DNA from: a virus
Length of the DNA stretch: 64,000 nt
Direction: 5' to 3' (one strand)
Virus record (IMG/VR): IMGVR_UViG_3300025872_000036
Span: 62,001 to 126,000 of that record
Position 1 is the first letter of the stretch. Each line of letters opens with the position of its first letter. The translations under genes were made by a program, and so were the position numbers. Positions 7,020 through 13,695 of the stretch are shown here, in pieces. The notes under the pieces are model-generated. The model saw nothing but the letters and a program-made list of their open reading frames with translations, was not told where the DNA came from and did no database searches.

Positions 7020-7405
7020 AAAAGAAAGATCTTGTCATAATTGCTTGTGGCGGTCGCGATTATACAGACTCAGACTTTGTTAGTGCCACACTTTCCAAAC
7101 TATCACGATTGACCACTATCATCGTCGGCGGTGCGCGTGGTGCTGATACCCTTGCAGAATATTGGGCAAATCAACAGAATTGGAAAAATAAACGACAGAT
7201 AACAATCCAGAGAATTGATGCTGATTGGAAGACGCATGGCAAAAAGGCTGGTTATATTCGCAATTCAGAAATGCTAAAGGAATTATTGAAGCATCGTGAT
7301 AAGGGGAAAGATGTAGGTGTTGTTGCGTTTCCGGGTGGAACTGGAACCGAAATGATGATCAAACTTGCCAAGAAATCCGATGTGGGTGTATGGCAACCAA
7401 AGTAG
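7016..7405 (+). CDS. DUF2493 / SLOG-family protein
   Basis: 129 residues. Motifs in order: ACGGRDYTD (about 11-19), GGARGADTLAEYWA (about 38-51), DADWKTHGKKAGYIRN (about 68-83), FPGGTGTEMM (about 103-112). This is the Rossmann-like SLOG fold of DUF2493 (YspA-like) proteins, thought to bind nucleotides or nucleotide-derived ligands. The specific ligand is unknown. Small phage genomes often carry one. It is the end of the DUF6745/repeat operon. Confidence 0.85.
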   Translation: MKKKDLVIIACGGRDYTDSDFVSATLSKLSRLTTIIVGGARGADTLAEYWANQQNWKNKRQITIQRIDADWKTHGKKAGYIRNSEMLKELLKHRDKGKDVGVVAFPGGTGTEMMIKLAKKSDVGVWQPK

Positions 7406-7409
7406 ACCC

Positions 7410-7438
7410 TTGACAATAGATTGCTGATCATCTATGAT
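7410..7438 (+). promoter_or_regulatory. Sigma70-type promoter
   Basis: TTGACA (7410-7415), 17-bp spacer, TATGAT (7433-7438). The predicted start is near an in-frame ATG at 7445. Confidence 0.75.
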
Positions 7439-7459
7439 GGGTTCATGAAAGGAAATGGC

Positions 7460-7852
7460 ATGATTCCCAAGATTGGTCAAGAAGTGACTGTGCGTGTTCG
7501 CAATTCATTGGCAACGCATCGGCATCTGTATGCTGCTGGTGTTGTCACCGAGTTTGAGACATTCACTGGTAAGGTCTGTGCTCCTGAAAAGTGGCAAGAT
7601 CCCAAGCGAACGCTGAATCTTACTACAGGCATTCGGTCTTTTCCCATTCGCTCCCTCTCTCTGGATAATGTTGTCTCCATTGATGGCAAGCGACATGAAG
7701 CCAAGAAAACTGACATGACCACAAAGACCTGGACTGTGCCTGGTTCCAAGGGCAATGTGTATACGATCACCGAGGTCAATGGTCAGCGTTCATGCACCTG
7801 TGTCGGATATTCGTTCCGTCGCACCTGTAAGCACGTTATTGGAGGAAAGTAA
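7460..7852 (+). CDS. SWIM zinc-finger protein
   Basis: 130 residues from ATG 7460 (AAGGAAA upstream); an in-frame ATG at 7445 at the predicted transcription start is an alternative. The C-terminus SCTCVGYSFRRTCKHV is a SWIM motif (CxCx(n)CxH), a zinc-binding module linked to DNA or protein interaction. The N-terminal 80 residues are beta-rich (EVTVRVRNS). Its role in the phage is unknown. Confidence 0.8.
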   Translation: MIPKIGQEVTVRVRNSLATHRHLYAAGVVTEFETFTGKVCAPEKWQDPKRTLNLTTGIRSFPIRSLSLDNVVSIDGKRHEAKKTDMTTKTWTVPGSKGNVYTITEVNGQRSCTCVGYSFRRTCKHVIGGK

Positions 7853-8019
7853 TGTATCGCTACATTATCACGTTTGAGAAGGATGGTTATCAGCATCGTG
7901 AGTTGGCATTTGCCAGCACTGCTTTTGTTTTGGGTGAGATGCTGGCGAATGGACTATTGTCTGCGTGGAATGCGACTGTGGATGATATTCTATTTATTGA
8001 GGAGACTCCCGTATCTTGA
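7852..8019 (+). CDS. Small hypothetical protein
   Basis: 55 residues; TAATG overlap with the SWIM gene and a GGAGG site inside its end. MYRYIITFEKDGYQHREL is a short beta-hairpin type start. Not recognised. Confidence 0.6.
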   Translation: MYRYIITFEKDGYQHRELAFASTAFVLGEMLANGLLSAWNATVDDILFIEETPVS

Positions 8020-8100
8020 ACATATACGATCCTACCTAGATTCCGTACATTGCATTGCAGGTATGAGTGACTGCGTTACCATGGAAGTCAGATTTCCTCC

Positions 8101-8129
8101 TTGACAATTCCAGAGACACCTGTCATAGT
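8101..8129 (+). promoter_or_regulatory. Sigma70-type promoter
   Basis: TTGACA (8101-8106), 17-bp spacer starting ATTCCAGA, CATAGT (8124-8129). The next ATG is 6 bases beyond. Confidence 0.7.
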
Positions 8130-8135
8130 GTGTCC

Positions 8136-8273
8136 ATGATCAAGATGAAATCCAAGACGCGCCCTGCGCGCCGTCATCCGATCTTCGCGGATCTGATGAC
8201 ACCTAAATACCGAAAGCGAATTGTGCCTTCCAAGAAGGTCTATTCGCGCAAGCGCCAGAAGATGGAGAACTGA
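8136..8273 (+). CDS. Small Lys/Arg-rich protein
   Basis: 45 residues, very basic (MIKMKSKTRPARRHPIFAD...), so it could bind nucleic acid. The ATG at 8136 falls at the predicted transcription start; a second ATG at 8145 is possible. No ribosome site is seen. Stop overlaps the next ATG. Confidence 0.5.
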   Translation: MIKMKSKTRPARRHPIFADLMTPKYRKRIVPSKKVYSRKRQKMEN

Positions 8274-8440
8274 TGAAGAACTATGATTCCAAATTTCTGT
8301 GTGTCGGTGTCGGTGGACGCTATTGCGTCTGCTGCTTTGACCCACCTGGATCCAAGGCACGCCGACTGGAATACCGTCGTGCCAAGCGCGCCGCCAAGCG
8401 CGAGGCCATGAAGGTCGAGGAAATGAACCTCGAGGACTAA
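8273..8440 (+). CDS. Small Cys-rich protein
   Basis: 55 residues with a Cys cluster (FLCVGVGGRYCVCC) then a long Arg/Lys/Ala helix (KARRLEYRRAKRAAKREAM). Possible metal site plus basic helix; inferred. Coupled to the gene before by ATG/TGA overlap. Confidence 0.55.
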   Translation: MKNYDSKFLCVGVGGRYCVCCFDPPGSKARRLEYRRAKRAAKREAMKVEEMNLED

Positions 8441-8470
8441 GTCCTTGATCCTACTGGGCAATTTTAGCCC

Positions 8471-8499
8471 TTGACAATTCCCTAAGGATGTGTCATAGT
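8471..8499 (+). promoter_or_regulatory. Sigma70-type promoter with upstream element
   Basis: TTGACA (8471-8476), 17-bp spacer starting ATTCCCTA, CATAGT (8494-8499). A CCTTGATCCTACTGGGCAAT-like sequence lies just upstream, the first clear copy of the element repeated at 13-22 kb. Confidence 0.75.
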
Positions 8500-8540
8500 G
8501 TGTTCATAATCAAACTGACCACATGATGAAGGAGACAAAG

Positions 8541-8864
8541 ATGCAGGACTGGAAAATGCCCACCGAGATGCCCGCCCACGACATGGACATTGCGCTGACG
8601 ATGTTCGCCGATCACCTGATCGGCATCGCGCCGTACAGCAAGCCCAATGTCACCTTTGAGCGTGGATCCAAGTTCATGCGCGTGGTGAAGTCGGATGGTT
8701 CTTCGCGATCCGCCTATGCGTTCATCGTCATGTTTGACCATGATCGGTGGATGGTTGGTGACATTCTGAAGCCCGCGTCGTGGAAGGCGCCTGCCAAGAA
8801 CTTCAGTCGCGGTAATGTGCTGAATCCGAAGTCCTATCAGAACTTCAGCTACTACGGCCTGTGA
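8541..8864 (+). CDS. Conserved phage protein, paralogue of the one at 21628
   Basis: 107 residues from ATG 8541 (AAGGAGAC 6 bases upstream). The C-terminal half is closely similar to the protein at 21628-21972: SAYAFIV, VGDILKPASWKAPAKNF, RGNVLNP and the YYGL end are shared. It looks like a small alpha/beta domain. Unknown function; kept in two copies, one in AT-richer and one in GC-rich codon style. Confidence 0.7.
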   Translation: MQDWKMPTEMPAHDMDIALTMFADHLIGIAPYSKPNVTFERGSKFMRVVKSDGSSRSAYAFIVMFDHDRWMVGDILKPASWKAPAKNFSRGNVLNPKSYQNFSYYGL

Positions 8865-8875
8865 GGAGATAAATC

Positions 8876-9127
8876 ATGTCCAACTTTGATCTGTCGCTGT
8901 TTGTCTGGAACAAGGACAGAAAGAGCCTGGTGATGAATAATTTCACCCATGCCTTTCCACAGGAGTTTATGGTGCGTTCGCATCACACTGGCAAGGAAGT
9001 GCGGTTTTGCCGTGTGGAGCACTTTGACGTTCTATATGACCAGGATCAATGGGATGGTGAGCAGATGGTGTATCGCCCGGTTGGCACAGTTGCCAATGTG
9101 GAATATGCTGCACTCTGTCGCGGATGA
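8876..9127 (+). CDS. Hypothetical protein
   Basis: 83 residues, GAGGAG site upstream, 11 bases after the previous gene. Beta-rich, no family recognised. Overlaps the next gene by a few bases if that uses its first ATG. Confidence 0.6.
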   Translation: MSNFDLSLFVWNKDRKSLVMNNFTHAFPQEFMVRSHHTGKEVRFCRVEHFDVLYDQDQWDGEQMVYRPVGTVANVEYAALCRG

Positions 9128-9132
9128 GGATC

Positions 9133-9321
9133 ATGTCCATCTATTACCGAATTGAGGAAACTGTTGGCGCACACTACATCGTGTGGAATAATATGTTCAC
9201 AACGATGGAAAGTGCTGTGGAGTATATTGATCAGCACTCAGAAAATCTGAGGGATCGTCTTCACGTGGCTGCATATGATTCCAATGGTTGGTCGCCTGTT
9301 CGAATGGGAGTTGTTTACTAA
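9133..9321 (+). CDS. Small hypothetical protein
   Basis: 62 residues from ATG 9133 behind GAGGAT; an in-frame ATG at 9124 on the ATGA overlap is an alternative. MSIYYRIEETVGAHYIVW... with a later SAVEYIDQHSENLRDR helix. Not recognised. Confidence 0.55.
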   Translation: MSIYYRIEETVGAHYIVWNNMFTTMESAVEYIDQHSENLRDRLHVAAYDSNGWSPVRMGVVY

Positions 9322-9327
9322 TGACCC

Positions 9328-9356
9328 TTGACAAAGGGTTGGGCACCTGTCATAGT
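9328..9356 (+). promoter_or_regulatory. Sigma70-type promoter
   Basis: TTGACA (9328-9333), 17-bp spacer, CATAGT (9351-9356). Confidence 0.7.
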
Positions 9357-9384
9357 GTAGAAGATGAATCGCAAGGAGTTGGAA

Positions 9385-9711
9385 ATGTCGCATACCGGTT
9401 TCACCGTTGAGGTTTACATCCGCGATGCCAGGATTCGTGGCAAGATGACTCGTGGACGCATTGACTGGCTTTCCAAGAACTTCCTTGGTTTTCGTTTCCT
9501 TGAGGCCATGGATTTTCAGGTTGCTTCCGAGAAGGAAGCTGAGCAGCTGGCCAAGCAGGCGCACAAGCATCGTGGGCTTGACAAGCTGCACTTCAAGGTG
9601 CATCAGATCTATGTGACGCGCCAGAATGCGATGACGGGCAAAGATTACCAGGAGAGGTATGACACGCCGACCTGGTGCTCGCCTTCGTCGGAGTCATACT
9701 GGTCCATGTGA
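9385..9711 (+). CDS. Hypothetical protein
   Basis: 108 residues, ATG 9385 with AAGGAG 9 bases upstream; an in-frame ATG at 9364 lies at the predicted transcription start. Beta-strand start then a long helix (ASEKEAEQLAKQAHKHRG). No family recognised. Confidence 0.6.
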   Translation: MSHTGFTVEVYIRDARIRGKMTRGRIDWLSKNFLGFRFLEAMDFQVASEKEAEQLAKQAHKHRGLDKLHFKVHQIYVTRQNAMTGKDYQERYDTPTWCSPSSESYWSM

Positions 9712-9719
9712 GGAATCCA

Positions 9720-9914
9720 ATGTCTAATATGTCATACTGTCGTTTCCAGAACACAGAGAAGGATCTGCGAGATTGTCTGAATGCAATGCGTAAAGCATCC
9801 AGCATTTTTGACATGGATCTATCGAATGATGAATATGAGGCATTCCAGGAAATGACCTCGCTTATTTTACACTTTAGCATTGAAGCTGATAGGCTTCAGA
9901 AGGATGATGTATGA
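9720..9914 (+). CDS. Conserved small protein (MSYCRFQNT family)
   Basis: 64 residues starting MSNMSYCRFQNTEKDLRDC, a start widely seen in small phage and prophage proteins (from memory). Helical, acidic. The start at 9720 follows GAGGAA; the longer frame upstream is a shadow of the gene before. Function unknown. Overlaps the next gene by 4 bases. Confidence 0.7.
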   Translation: MSNMSYCRFQNTEKDLRDCLNAMRKASSIFDMDLSNDEYEAFQEMTSLILHFSIEADRLQKDDV

Positions 9915-10279
9915 TGGCCAATCCAATCTTGGATAAGATATCCAAGCTGAATGCGGAGATTGAACAGCTTCGCGCAGAGAATAGTCATCTGCGCCGTGTG
10001 GGCATGGATAGGCCTTCTGCCGAACTACATGAGGCGGCGATGGCGGAACTGCGCGCCGAAAACGAGCGCCTCCGCTCTGAGGTGGAGGAACAGGCGCGCC
10101 TGCTGGGCATGGGCAGCGAGCGCGAAGCGAGGTTGCGCGCTCGCGTCGAGGTGCTGAGCGCAGCAATTGTTCTTATGGCGTCGCTGGCACCGAAAATGAC
10201 AATCGACACCAGCGACCCACAAGGCGTGGCGCGGGATTTCGTGGAAATTGCGCGCGCCACTCTGGAGGCCAAGCCATGA
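9911..10279 (+). CDS. Coiled-coil protein
   Basis: 122 residues. Residues about 8-85 are a continuous heptad-like helix rich in Glu, Arg, Leu and Ala (EIEQLRAENSHLRR, ELRAENERLRSEVEEQARLL), followed by a hydrophobic stretch and a small C-terminal helix. ATGATG start overlapping the previous stop. Similar ELRAENE helices recur in the gene at 19869. Confidence 0.65.
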   Translation: MMANPILDKISKLNAEIEQLRAENSHLRRVGMDRPSAELHEAAMAELRAENERLRSEVEEQARLLGMGSEREARLRARVEVLSAAIVLMASLAPKMTIDTSDPQGVARDFVEIARATLEAKP

Positions 10280-10560
10280 CCAAGCAATATGAATCCAGTT
10301 CCAGTTATGCACAACTGAATGCCGATATTACCGCAGTAAAGAAAGACAAAATCATCGCAGATCTTATAGCTGAAAACACCGATCTTCGTACCCGCGGTAC
10401 GATATTAGAAGAGGCAGTTCGGTTTTACGCGGACGTTCACACATGGAAGTCTGCATCGGTCTTCATGTGTGGCCATGACGGAAACTCTAGGGCTACGATT
10501 GATCGCGGAGAAAAGGCTCGCGGAGCCCTAAGATCCTTGGGAAAGCCTTCGGCAAAATAA
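10276..10560 (+). CDS. Hypothetical helical protein
   Basis: 94 residues, starting on the ATGA overlap with the coiled-coil gene. Contains a helix IIADLIAENTDLRTRGTIL and a basic end. Same transcription unit as the two genes before. Confidence 0.55.
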   Translation: MTKQYESSSSYAQLNADITAVKKDKIIADLIAENTDLRTRGTILEEAVRFYADVHTWKSASVFMCGHDGNSRATIDRGEKARGALRSLGKPSAK

Positions 10561-10564
10561 GCCC

Positions 10565-10593
10565 TTGACATTGCCCAAGACCTAGTCTATACT
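10565..10593 (+). promoter_or_regulatory. Sigma70-type promoter
   Basis: TTGACA (10565-10570), 17-bp spacer starting TTGCCCAAGA, TATACT (10588-10593). Nearly identical to the promoter at 11227. Confidence 0.85.
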
Positions 10594-10622
10594 GTGTTCA
10601 TAGATCAACAAGGAGAACCCAA

Positions 10623-11069
10623 ATGGCGTTCATGAACCAGACGATCAAGTCCGAGCTGCTTCCCGGTATCAAGGCCGTGCTCCGCAAGTATGGCCTCAAG
10701 GGTACCGTCTCCGTTGGAAACCACACCGCGCTTTCCGTCACGATCCGCGAAGGCAAGCTGGATTTCATCGGTGACGCCATCTCCGTGCTGCGCTCGCCAC
10801 AGAATGCCAATATCCCCTTCCTGTCGGATTCTATCGCATCCCTCCTGAAGGAACAGTCGCTGGATGTCAATACGTACCACATCCGTTCCAACCACTCCGG
10901 CATCTGCCAAAAGGCTCTGCTGGAGCTGCACCAGGCCATGAACGATGGTAATTGGGACAAGTCCGACCCACAGACCGACTATTTCAACGTGGGCTGGTAT
11001 ACCTACATCAATATCGGAAAGTGGCGCAAGCCCTACCGCTGCACCGCTCAGATGCCAAAGGTGGCATAA
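10623..11069 (+). CDS. LPD29-like conserved protein, paralogue of 14995
   Basis: 148 residues behind AAGGAG. PGIKAVLRKYGLKGTVSVGNH, LDFIGD, DVNTYH, SDPQTDYFNVGWY and IGKWRKPY are all shared with the protein at 14995-15456. The pattern resembles the LPD29-type domain of polyvalent phage/plasmid proteins, as I recall it. No catalytic motif is apparent. Function unknown; it has its own strong promoter. Confidence 0.7.
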   Translation: MAFMNQTIKSELLPGIKAVLRKYGLKGTVSVGNHTALSVTIREGKLDFIGDAISVLRSPQNANIPFLSDSIASLLKEQSLDVNTYHIRSNHSGICQKALLELHQAMNDGNWDKSDPQTDYFNVGWYTYINIGKWRKPYRCTAQMPKVA

Positions 11070-11072
11070 ACG

Positions 11073-11216
11073 ATGACTGAAACGTTCGGCGCCTTTCTAA
11101 TGATCGTGACCTATCTTATCGGATTGGTCACGGGTTATATCATATGGGCGCCTATGTCCAATTTCAAAAGAGGATTCGTGGACGGAATCACCCTCAGATT
11201 TATTTGGAAACGATGA
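11073..11216 (+). CDS. Small membrane protein
   Basis: 47 residues, one transmembrane helix (FLMIVTYLIGLVTGYIIW) and a basic C-terminus (FKRGF...FIWKR), so likely N-out/C-in. Three bases after the previous gene. Unknown function. Confidence 0.5.
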   Translation: MTETFGAFLMIVTYLIGLVTGYIIWAPMSNFKRGFVDGITLRFIWKR

Positions 11217-11226
11217 AAATCCGTCC

Positions 11227-11255
11227 TTGACATTGCCCAAGATCTAGTCTATACT
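11227..11255 (+). promoter_or_regulatory. Sigma70-type promoter
   Basis: TTGACA (11227-11232), 17-bp spacer starting TTGCCCAAGA, TATACT (11250-11255). Confidence 0.85.
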
Positions 11256-11281
11256 GGATTCATACTTAGGGAGATCCTATC

Positions 11282-11776
11282 GTGTTCCAGGTTTTCGTCG
11301 GCTCCAAAAGCCAAGCCCGCAACCTCGTCCGCATCCATAATGCGACGCATTGGATCTCCCTGCTCGACCACGACGATACCCATCCACAGATGGATCGTCA
11401 GGATCATGTGCTCCGCCTCCTGCTGAATTGCGACGATCAGCTAAAGGTCACGGATCCACACGCACCAACCCGCAACCAAGTCCAGCAGATCCTGGATTTC
11501 ACCCGCAACCTCACCGATGCAACCATCGTCGTGAACTGCTTTGCTGGTGTGGCCAGATCTACCGCGGCTGCGCTGGCCATTCTCGTCCAGCACCATGGAT
11601 CCATAGATCACGCTATAAACCTGCTCCGCGCAGATCGCCCCCAGGCCATGCCAAATCCAGTCATCAGCCAGTTCGCTGACGATATTCTAGGCCTCGATGG
11701 AAAGCTTTTCGCAGCCTCCGAGAAGGTGGCACAGAGCCGTGTTCTGGAGATAATTGACGATATGGACAATTCGTGA
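11282..11776 (+). CDS. Dual-specificity / tyrosine phosphatase-like protein
   Basis: 164 residues starting with GTG behind a GGGAGAT site. The P-loop VNCFAGVARSTAAAL (about 89-103) is a CX5R phosphatase signature with the catalytic Cys and Arg. The residue before Cys is Asn rather than the usual His. A general-acid Asp could be one of the DHDDTHP aspartates (about 30-36), not certain. Family members remove phosphate from proteins, nucleotides or RNA ends; the substrate here is unknown. It is followed 10 bases later by Q-V repeat genes. Confidence 0.8.
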   Translation: MFQVFVGSKSQARNLVRIHNATHWISLLDHDDTHPQMDRQDHVLRLLLNCDDQLKVTDPHAPTRNQVQQILDFTRNLTDATIVVNCFAGVARSTAAALAILVQHHGSIDHAINLLRADRPQAMPNPVISQFADDILGLDGKLFAASEKVAQSRVLEIIDDMDNS

Positions 11777-11786
11777 GAAACCCACA

Positions 11787-11942
11787 ATGAACATCGATGA
11801 CCAAGTCTGGAATCAAGTCTGGAATCAAATCTATGATCAACTCTTGAATCAAGTCAGGAATCAAGTCTATGATCAAGTCGAGGATCAAGTCAGGAATCAA
11901 GTCAGGAATCAAGTCTGGACTCAAGCCAGGAATCCACAATGA
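11787..11942 (+). CDS. Q-V tetrapeptide-repeat microprotein
   Basis: 51 residues: MNIDDQV head, then eleven units of the WNQV/YDQV/RNQV type, ending TQARNPQ. The head and the RNPQ tail match the gene at 6477. Stop and next start overlap as ATGA. Confidence 0.65.
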   Translation: MNIDDQVWNQVWNQIYDQLLNQVRNQVYDQVEDQVRNQVRNQVWTQARNPQ

Positions 11943-12103
11943 ACATCGATGACCAAGTCTACAATCAAGTCTGGGATCAAGTCTGGGATCAAGTCTGGAA
12001 TCAAGTCTGGCTTCAAGTCTCGATTCGAGCCTGGGACCAGGTTCGGAATCAATATCTTCAAGATGCCAATTCCAGGGCGCCAGAGAACACGGACTCCGCC
12101 TAA
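11939..12103 (+). CDS. Q-V repeat microprotein with unrelated tail
   Basis: 54 residues. MNIDDQV head and units YNQV WDQV WDQV WNQV WLQV, then a tail LQDANSRAPENTDSA encoded partly by a 31-bp sequence that recurs at 12984. The tail looks like a recombination join. Confidence 0.6.
   Translation: MNIDDQVYNQVWDQVWDQVWNQVWLQVSIRAWDQVRNQYLQDANSRAPENTDSA
12060..12090 (+). repeat. 31-bp dispersed repeat, copy 1
   Basis: AAGATGCCAATTCCAGGGCG followed by C-CAGAGAACAC. 30 of 31 bases match copy 2 at 12984-13014. Confidence 0.75.
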
Positions 12104-12133
12104 GTCATTGATTCGACTCGGTAATTTCGAGGC

Positions 12134-12162
12134 TTGACAAGGCACAGTTTTTGCCCTACACT
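12134..12162 (+). promoter_or_regulatory. Sigma70-type promoter
   Basis: TTGACA (12134-12139), 17-bp spacer, TACACT (12157-12162), preceded by a GATTCGACTCGGTAATTTCG version of the upstream element. Confidence 0.75.
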
Positions 12163-12193
12163 CAGTCCATAAAACCAAAACAAGGAAATGGCA

Positions 12194-12457
12194 ATGTTTA
12201 TCTATGAAGTCACTAGATCCACGTGGGGTAGTTCTGGTAACGACGATCAGCCATTTGGCCTCTATGAATCCAAGGATATAGCTGATAAGCTGGCTAAGTC
12301 TCTTATGGAGGTTGATTTTCCTGTTACGGTTACCATTACACAGCATGAAGTCTTTAGTGAGCCTAAGGTAAACGGAGAATGGAGCGGCAGAAAGAAGTGG
12401 CGATATGAAAACGAACACTGGATTCGCTGGGATAAATTCTATGGTCACCGAGAATAA
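12194..12457 (+). CDS. Hypothetical protein
   Basis: 87 residues from ATG 12194 (AAGGAA 6 bases upstream; the ATG at 12188 is too close to it). Beta-rich start MFIYEVTRSTWG and aromatic C-terminus (WRYENEHWIRWDKFY). Looks like a small phage protein reading host sequence of the type MxxYEVxxxxWG; not recognised further. Confidence 0.6.
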   Translation: MFIYEVTRSTWGSSGNDDQPFGLYESKDIADKLAKSLMEVDFPVTVTITQHEVFSEPKVNGEWSGRKKWRYENEHWIRWDKFYGHRE

Positions 12458-12487
12458 TCCATTGATTCGACTGGGTAATTCTTGCCC

Positions 12488-12516
12488 TTGACAAAAGGCC
12501 CGATCTAGGTTATTCT
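12488..12516 (+). promoter_or_regulatory. Sigma70-type promoter
   Basis: TTGACA (12488-12493), 17-bp spacer, TATTCT (12511-12516). Confidence 0.8.
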
Positions 12517-12540
12517 GTGACTCTGAGAAAGGAGATGGTC

Positions 12541-12915
12541 ATGAATCTGAAGGTTCGGCAGCTGGAAACCGCATTGCTCTTTGACAGGCCGACGCCTGTT
12601 CCTGAGGGCTTTCGTCTGATCGGCCGAGATGGCTTTTATTGTCGCGGTGAAGAGGTCTGGTGGGAATACAAGGGCAAGGGCTATCTCTATGGCCAAAGCC
12701 TGAATTGCCGCGAGGATTTTGAGTACAGGCTGCGAGTGAATGATGAGGCCATCCTCATCCCACGCGAGGTGGCGGCCATGAAGACTATTCTGAAGACGAC
12801 GCGGGATGCCAATGTTCGCAAGGCATTGTCGGCGCGCCTTCGCCTTCATGAGGAGGCCTATGAACTGCGCCGTATCCGTCGTGGTGTTCGTCGTGTCATG
12901 GGACCCGTTGATTGA
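12541..12915 (+). CDS. Hypothetical protein
   Basis: 124 residues; AAAGGAGATGGTC precedes the ATG. N-terminal half is beta-rich and aromatic (EEVWWEYKGKGYLYGQ), C-terminal half is a basic helix (VRKALSARLRLHEEAYELRRIRRGVRR). First gene of the distinctly GC-rich block. Not recognised. Confidence 0.6.
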   Translation: MNLKVRQLETALLFDRPTPVPEGFRLIGRDGFYCRGEEVWWEYKGKGYLYGQSLNCREDFEYRLRVNDEAILIPREVAAMKTILKTTRDANVRKALSARLRLHEEAYELRRIRRGVRRVMGPVD

Positions 12916-12983
12916 TGGCTAATTCCAGCCCTGAAGATGCCAATAATCCAGGAAAGATGCCAATTTCGTAACGTATGACGCAA

Positions 12984-13014
12984 AAGATGCCAATTCCAGG
13001 GCGTCAGAGAACAC
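12984..13014 (+). repeat. 31-bp dispersed repeat, copy 2
   Basis: Matches 12060-12090 with one mismatch. Shorter AAGATGCCAAT pieces also lie at about 12940 and 12955, suggesting repeated recombination here. Confidence 0.75.
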
Positions 13015-13037
13015 ACAGAGACACAGGGAAACGATAT

Positions 13038-13292
13038 ATGCGCTATACAAAAGCTGACATTCCGCGGCGACCAGGTCGCAATTGGCACAAACGACGCATC
13101 ATCGGCGGCATATGGATGGCAGAACAGCGATGGTACCAAACGCCTGCGCTGCGCACCAGAGAGCGAATGGAGGACCTACAGCACCTCGCCGGACAGCCCA
13201 GGCGACGCCAGATGCCAAGGATCCTGCTATCGACGCTGCTCTGGCACGCCGCCGAGAACCGAAAAAGCCGCCTGAGGCGCCTAAGCCATTGA
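13038..13292 (+). CDS. Doubtful basic ORF
   Basis: 84 residues, extremely Arg/Trp-rich (YTKADIPRRPGRNWHKRR...). No ribosome site at ATG 13038 and a rival frame (13082-13318) is open over the same DNA. The 12916-13314 interval otherwise shows only the 31-bp repeat and the next promoter, so this could be non-coding debris. Confidence 0.25.
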   Translation: MRYTKADIPRRPGRNWHKRRIIGGIWMAEQRWYQTPALRTRERMEDLQHLAGQPRRRQMPRILLSTLLWHAAENRKSRLRRLSH

Positions 13293-13314
13293 TTCCATTA
13301 GGTAATTCCAGCCC

Positions 13315-13343
13315 TTGACAAGGCGCCTGATCTAGCATATTCT
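13315..13343 (+). promoter_or_regulatory. Sigma70-type promoter
   Basis: TTGACA (13315-13320), 17-bp spacer, TATTCT (13338-13343). Identical over more than 40 bases to the promoter at 13633. Confidence 0.85.
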
Positions 13344-13367
13344 GTGACTCTGATTGCGGAGGTATCA

Positions 13368-13589
13368 ATGTCTCAGACGTTCTACACGGTCCATGTTCCT
13401 GACGGCGACGACCCTGGTCTGGGTAATTGGAAGCTGAGCACGGCCAGCCTGGCTATCGCCTTTGCACAGGATCTCGGCGTCAGGTGTGAGGTCCGAGTCC
13501 ATGATGGCGACAAGATTCCCATGCGTCTATGCACTGTTCTCCCTGGGACCTTCGATGGCCATCCTAATCTTATCTGGCCCTATCCGTGA
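13368..13589 (+). CDS. Hypothetical protein
   Basis: 73 residues, ATG 13368 after GCGGAGG. A short beta/alpha protein (MSQTFYTVHVPDGDDPG; RCEVRVHDGDKIP). The 5' leader is shared with the ATPase gene downstream. Not recognised. Confidence 0.6.
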   Translation: MSQTFYTVHVPDGDDPGLGNWKLSTASLAIAFAQDLGVRCEVRVHDGDKIPMRLCTVLPGTFDGHPNLIWPYP

Positions 13590-13632
13590 CGTGGACTTCT
13601 AACCCATTGATCTGATTGGGCAATTCCAGCCC

Positions 13633-13661
13633 TTGACAAGGCGCCTGATCTAGCATATTCT
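13633..13661 (+). promoter_or_regulatory. Sigma70-type promoter (duplicate of 13315)
   Basis: TTGACA (13633-13638), 17-bp spacer, TATTCT (13656-13661). Same spacer and leader start as the promoter at 13315. Confidence 0.85.
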
Positions 13662-13694
13662 GTGACTCTGATTGCGGAAGAGGAAAGGAAACCG

Positions 13695-13695
13695 A
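13695..13695 (+). other. Start choice for the ATPase gene
   Basis: AGGAAAGGAAA lies directly before ATG 13695; a GTG-initiated longer frame from 13662 begins right at the -10 box and cannot be the start. Confidence 0.7.

Noticed and set aside
13082-13318. Alternative ORF over 13038-13292
   Set aside because: Pro/Arg/Ala composition and an end running into the promoter at 13315; no ribosome site.
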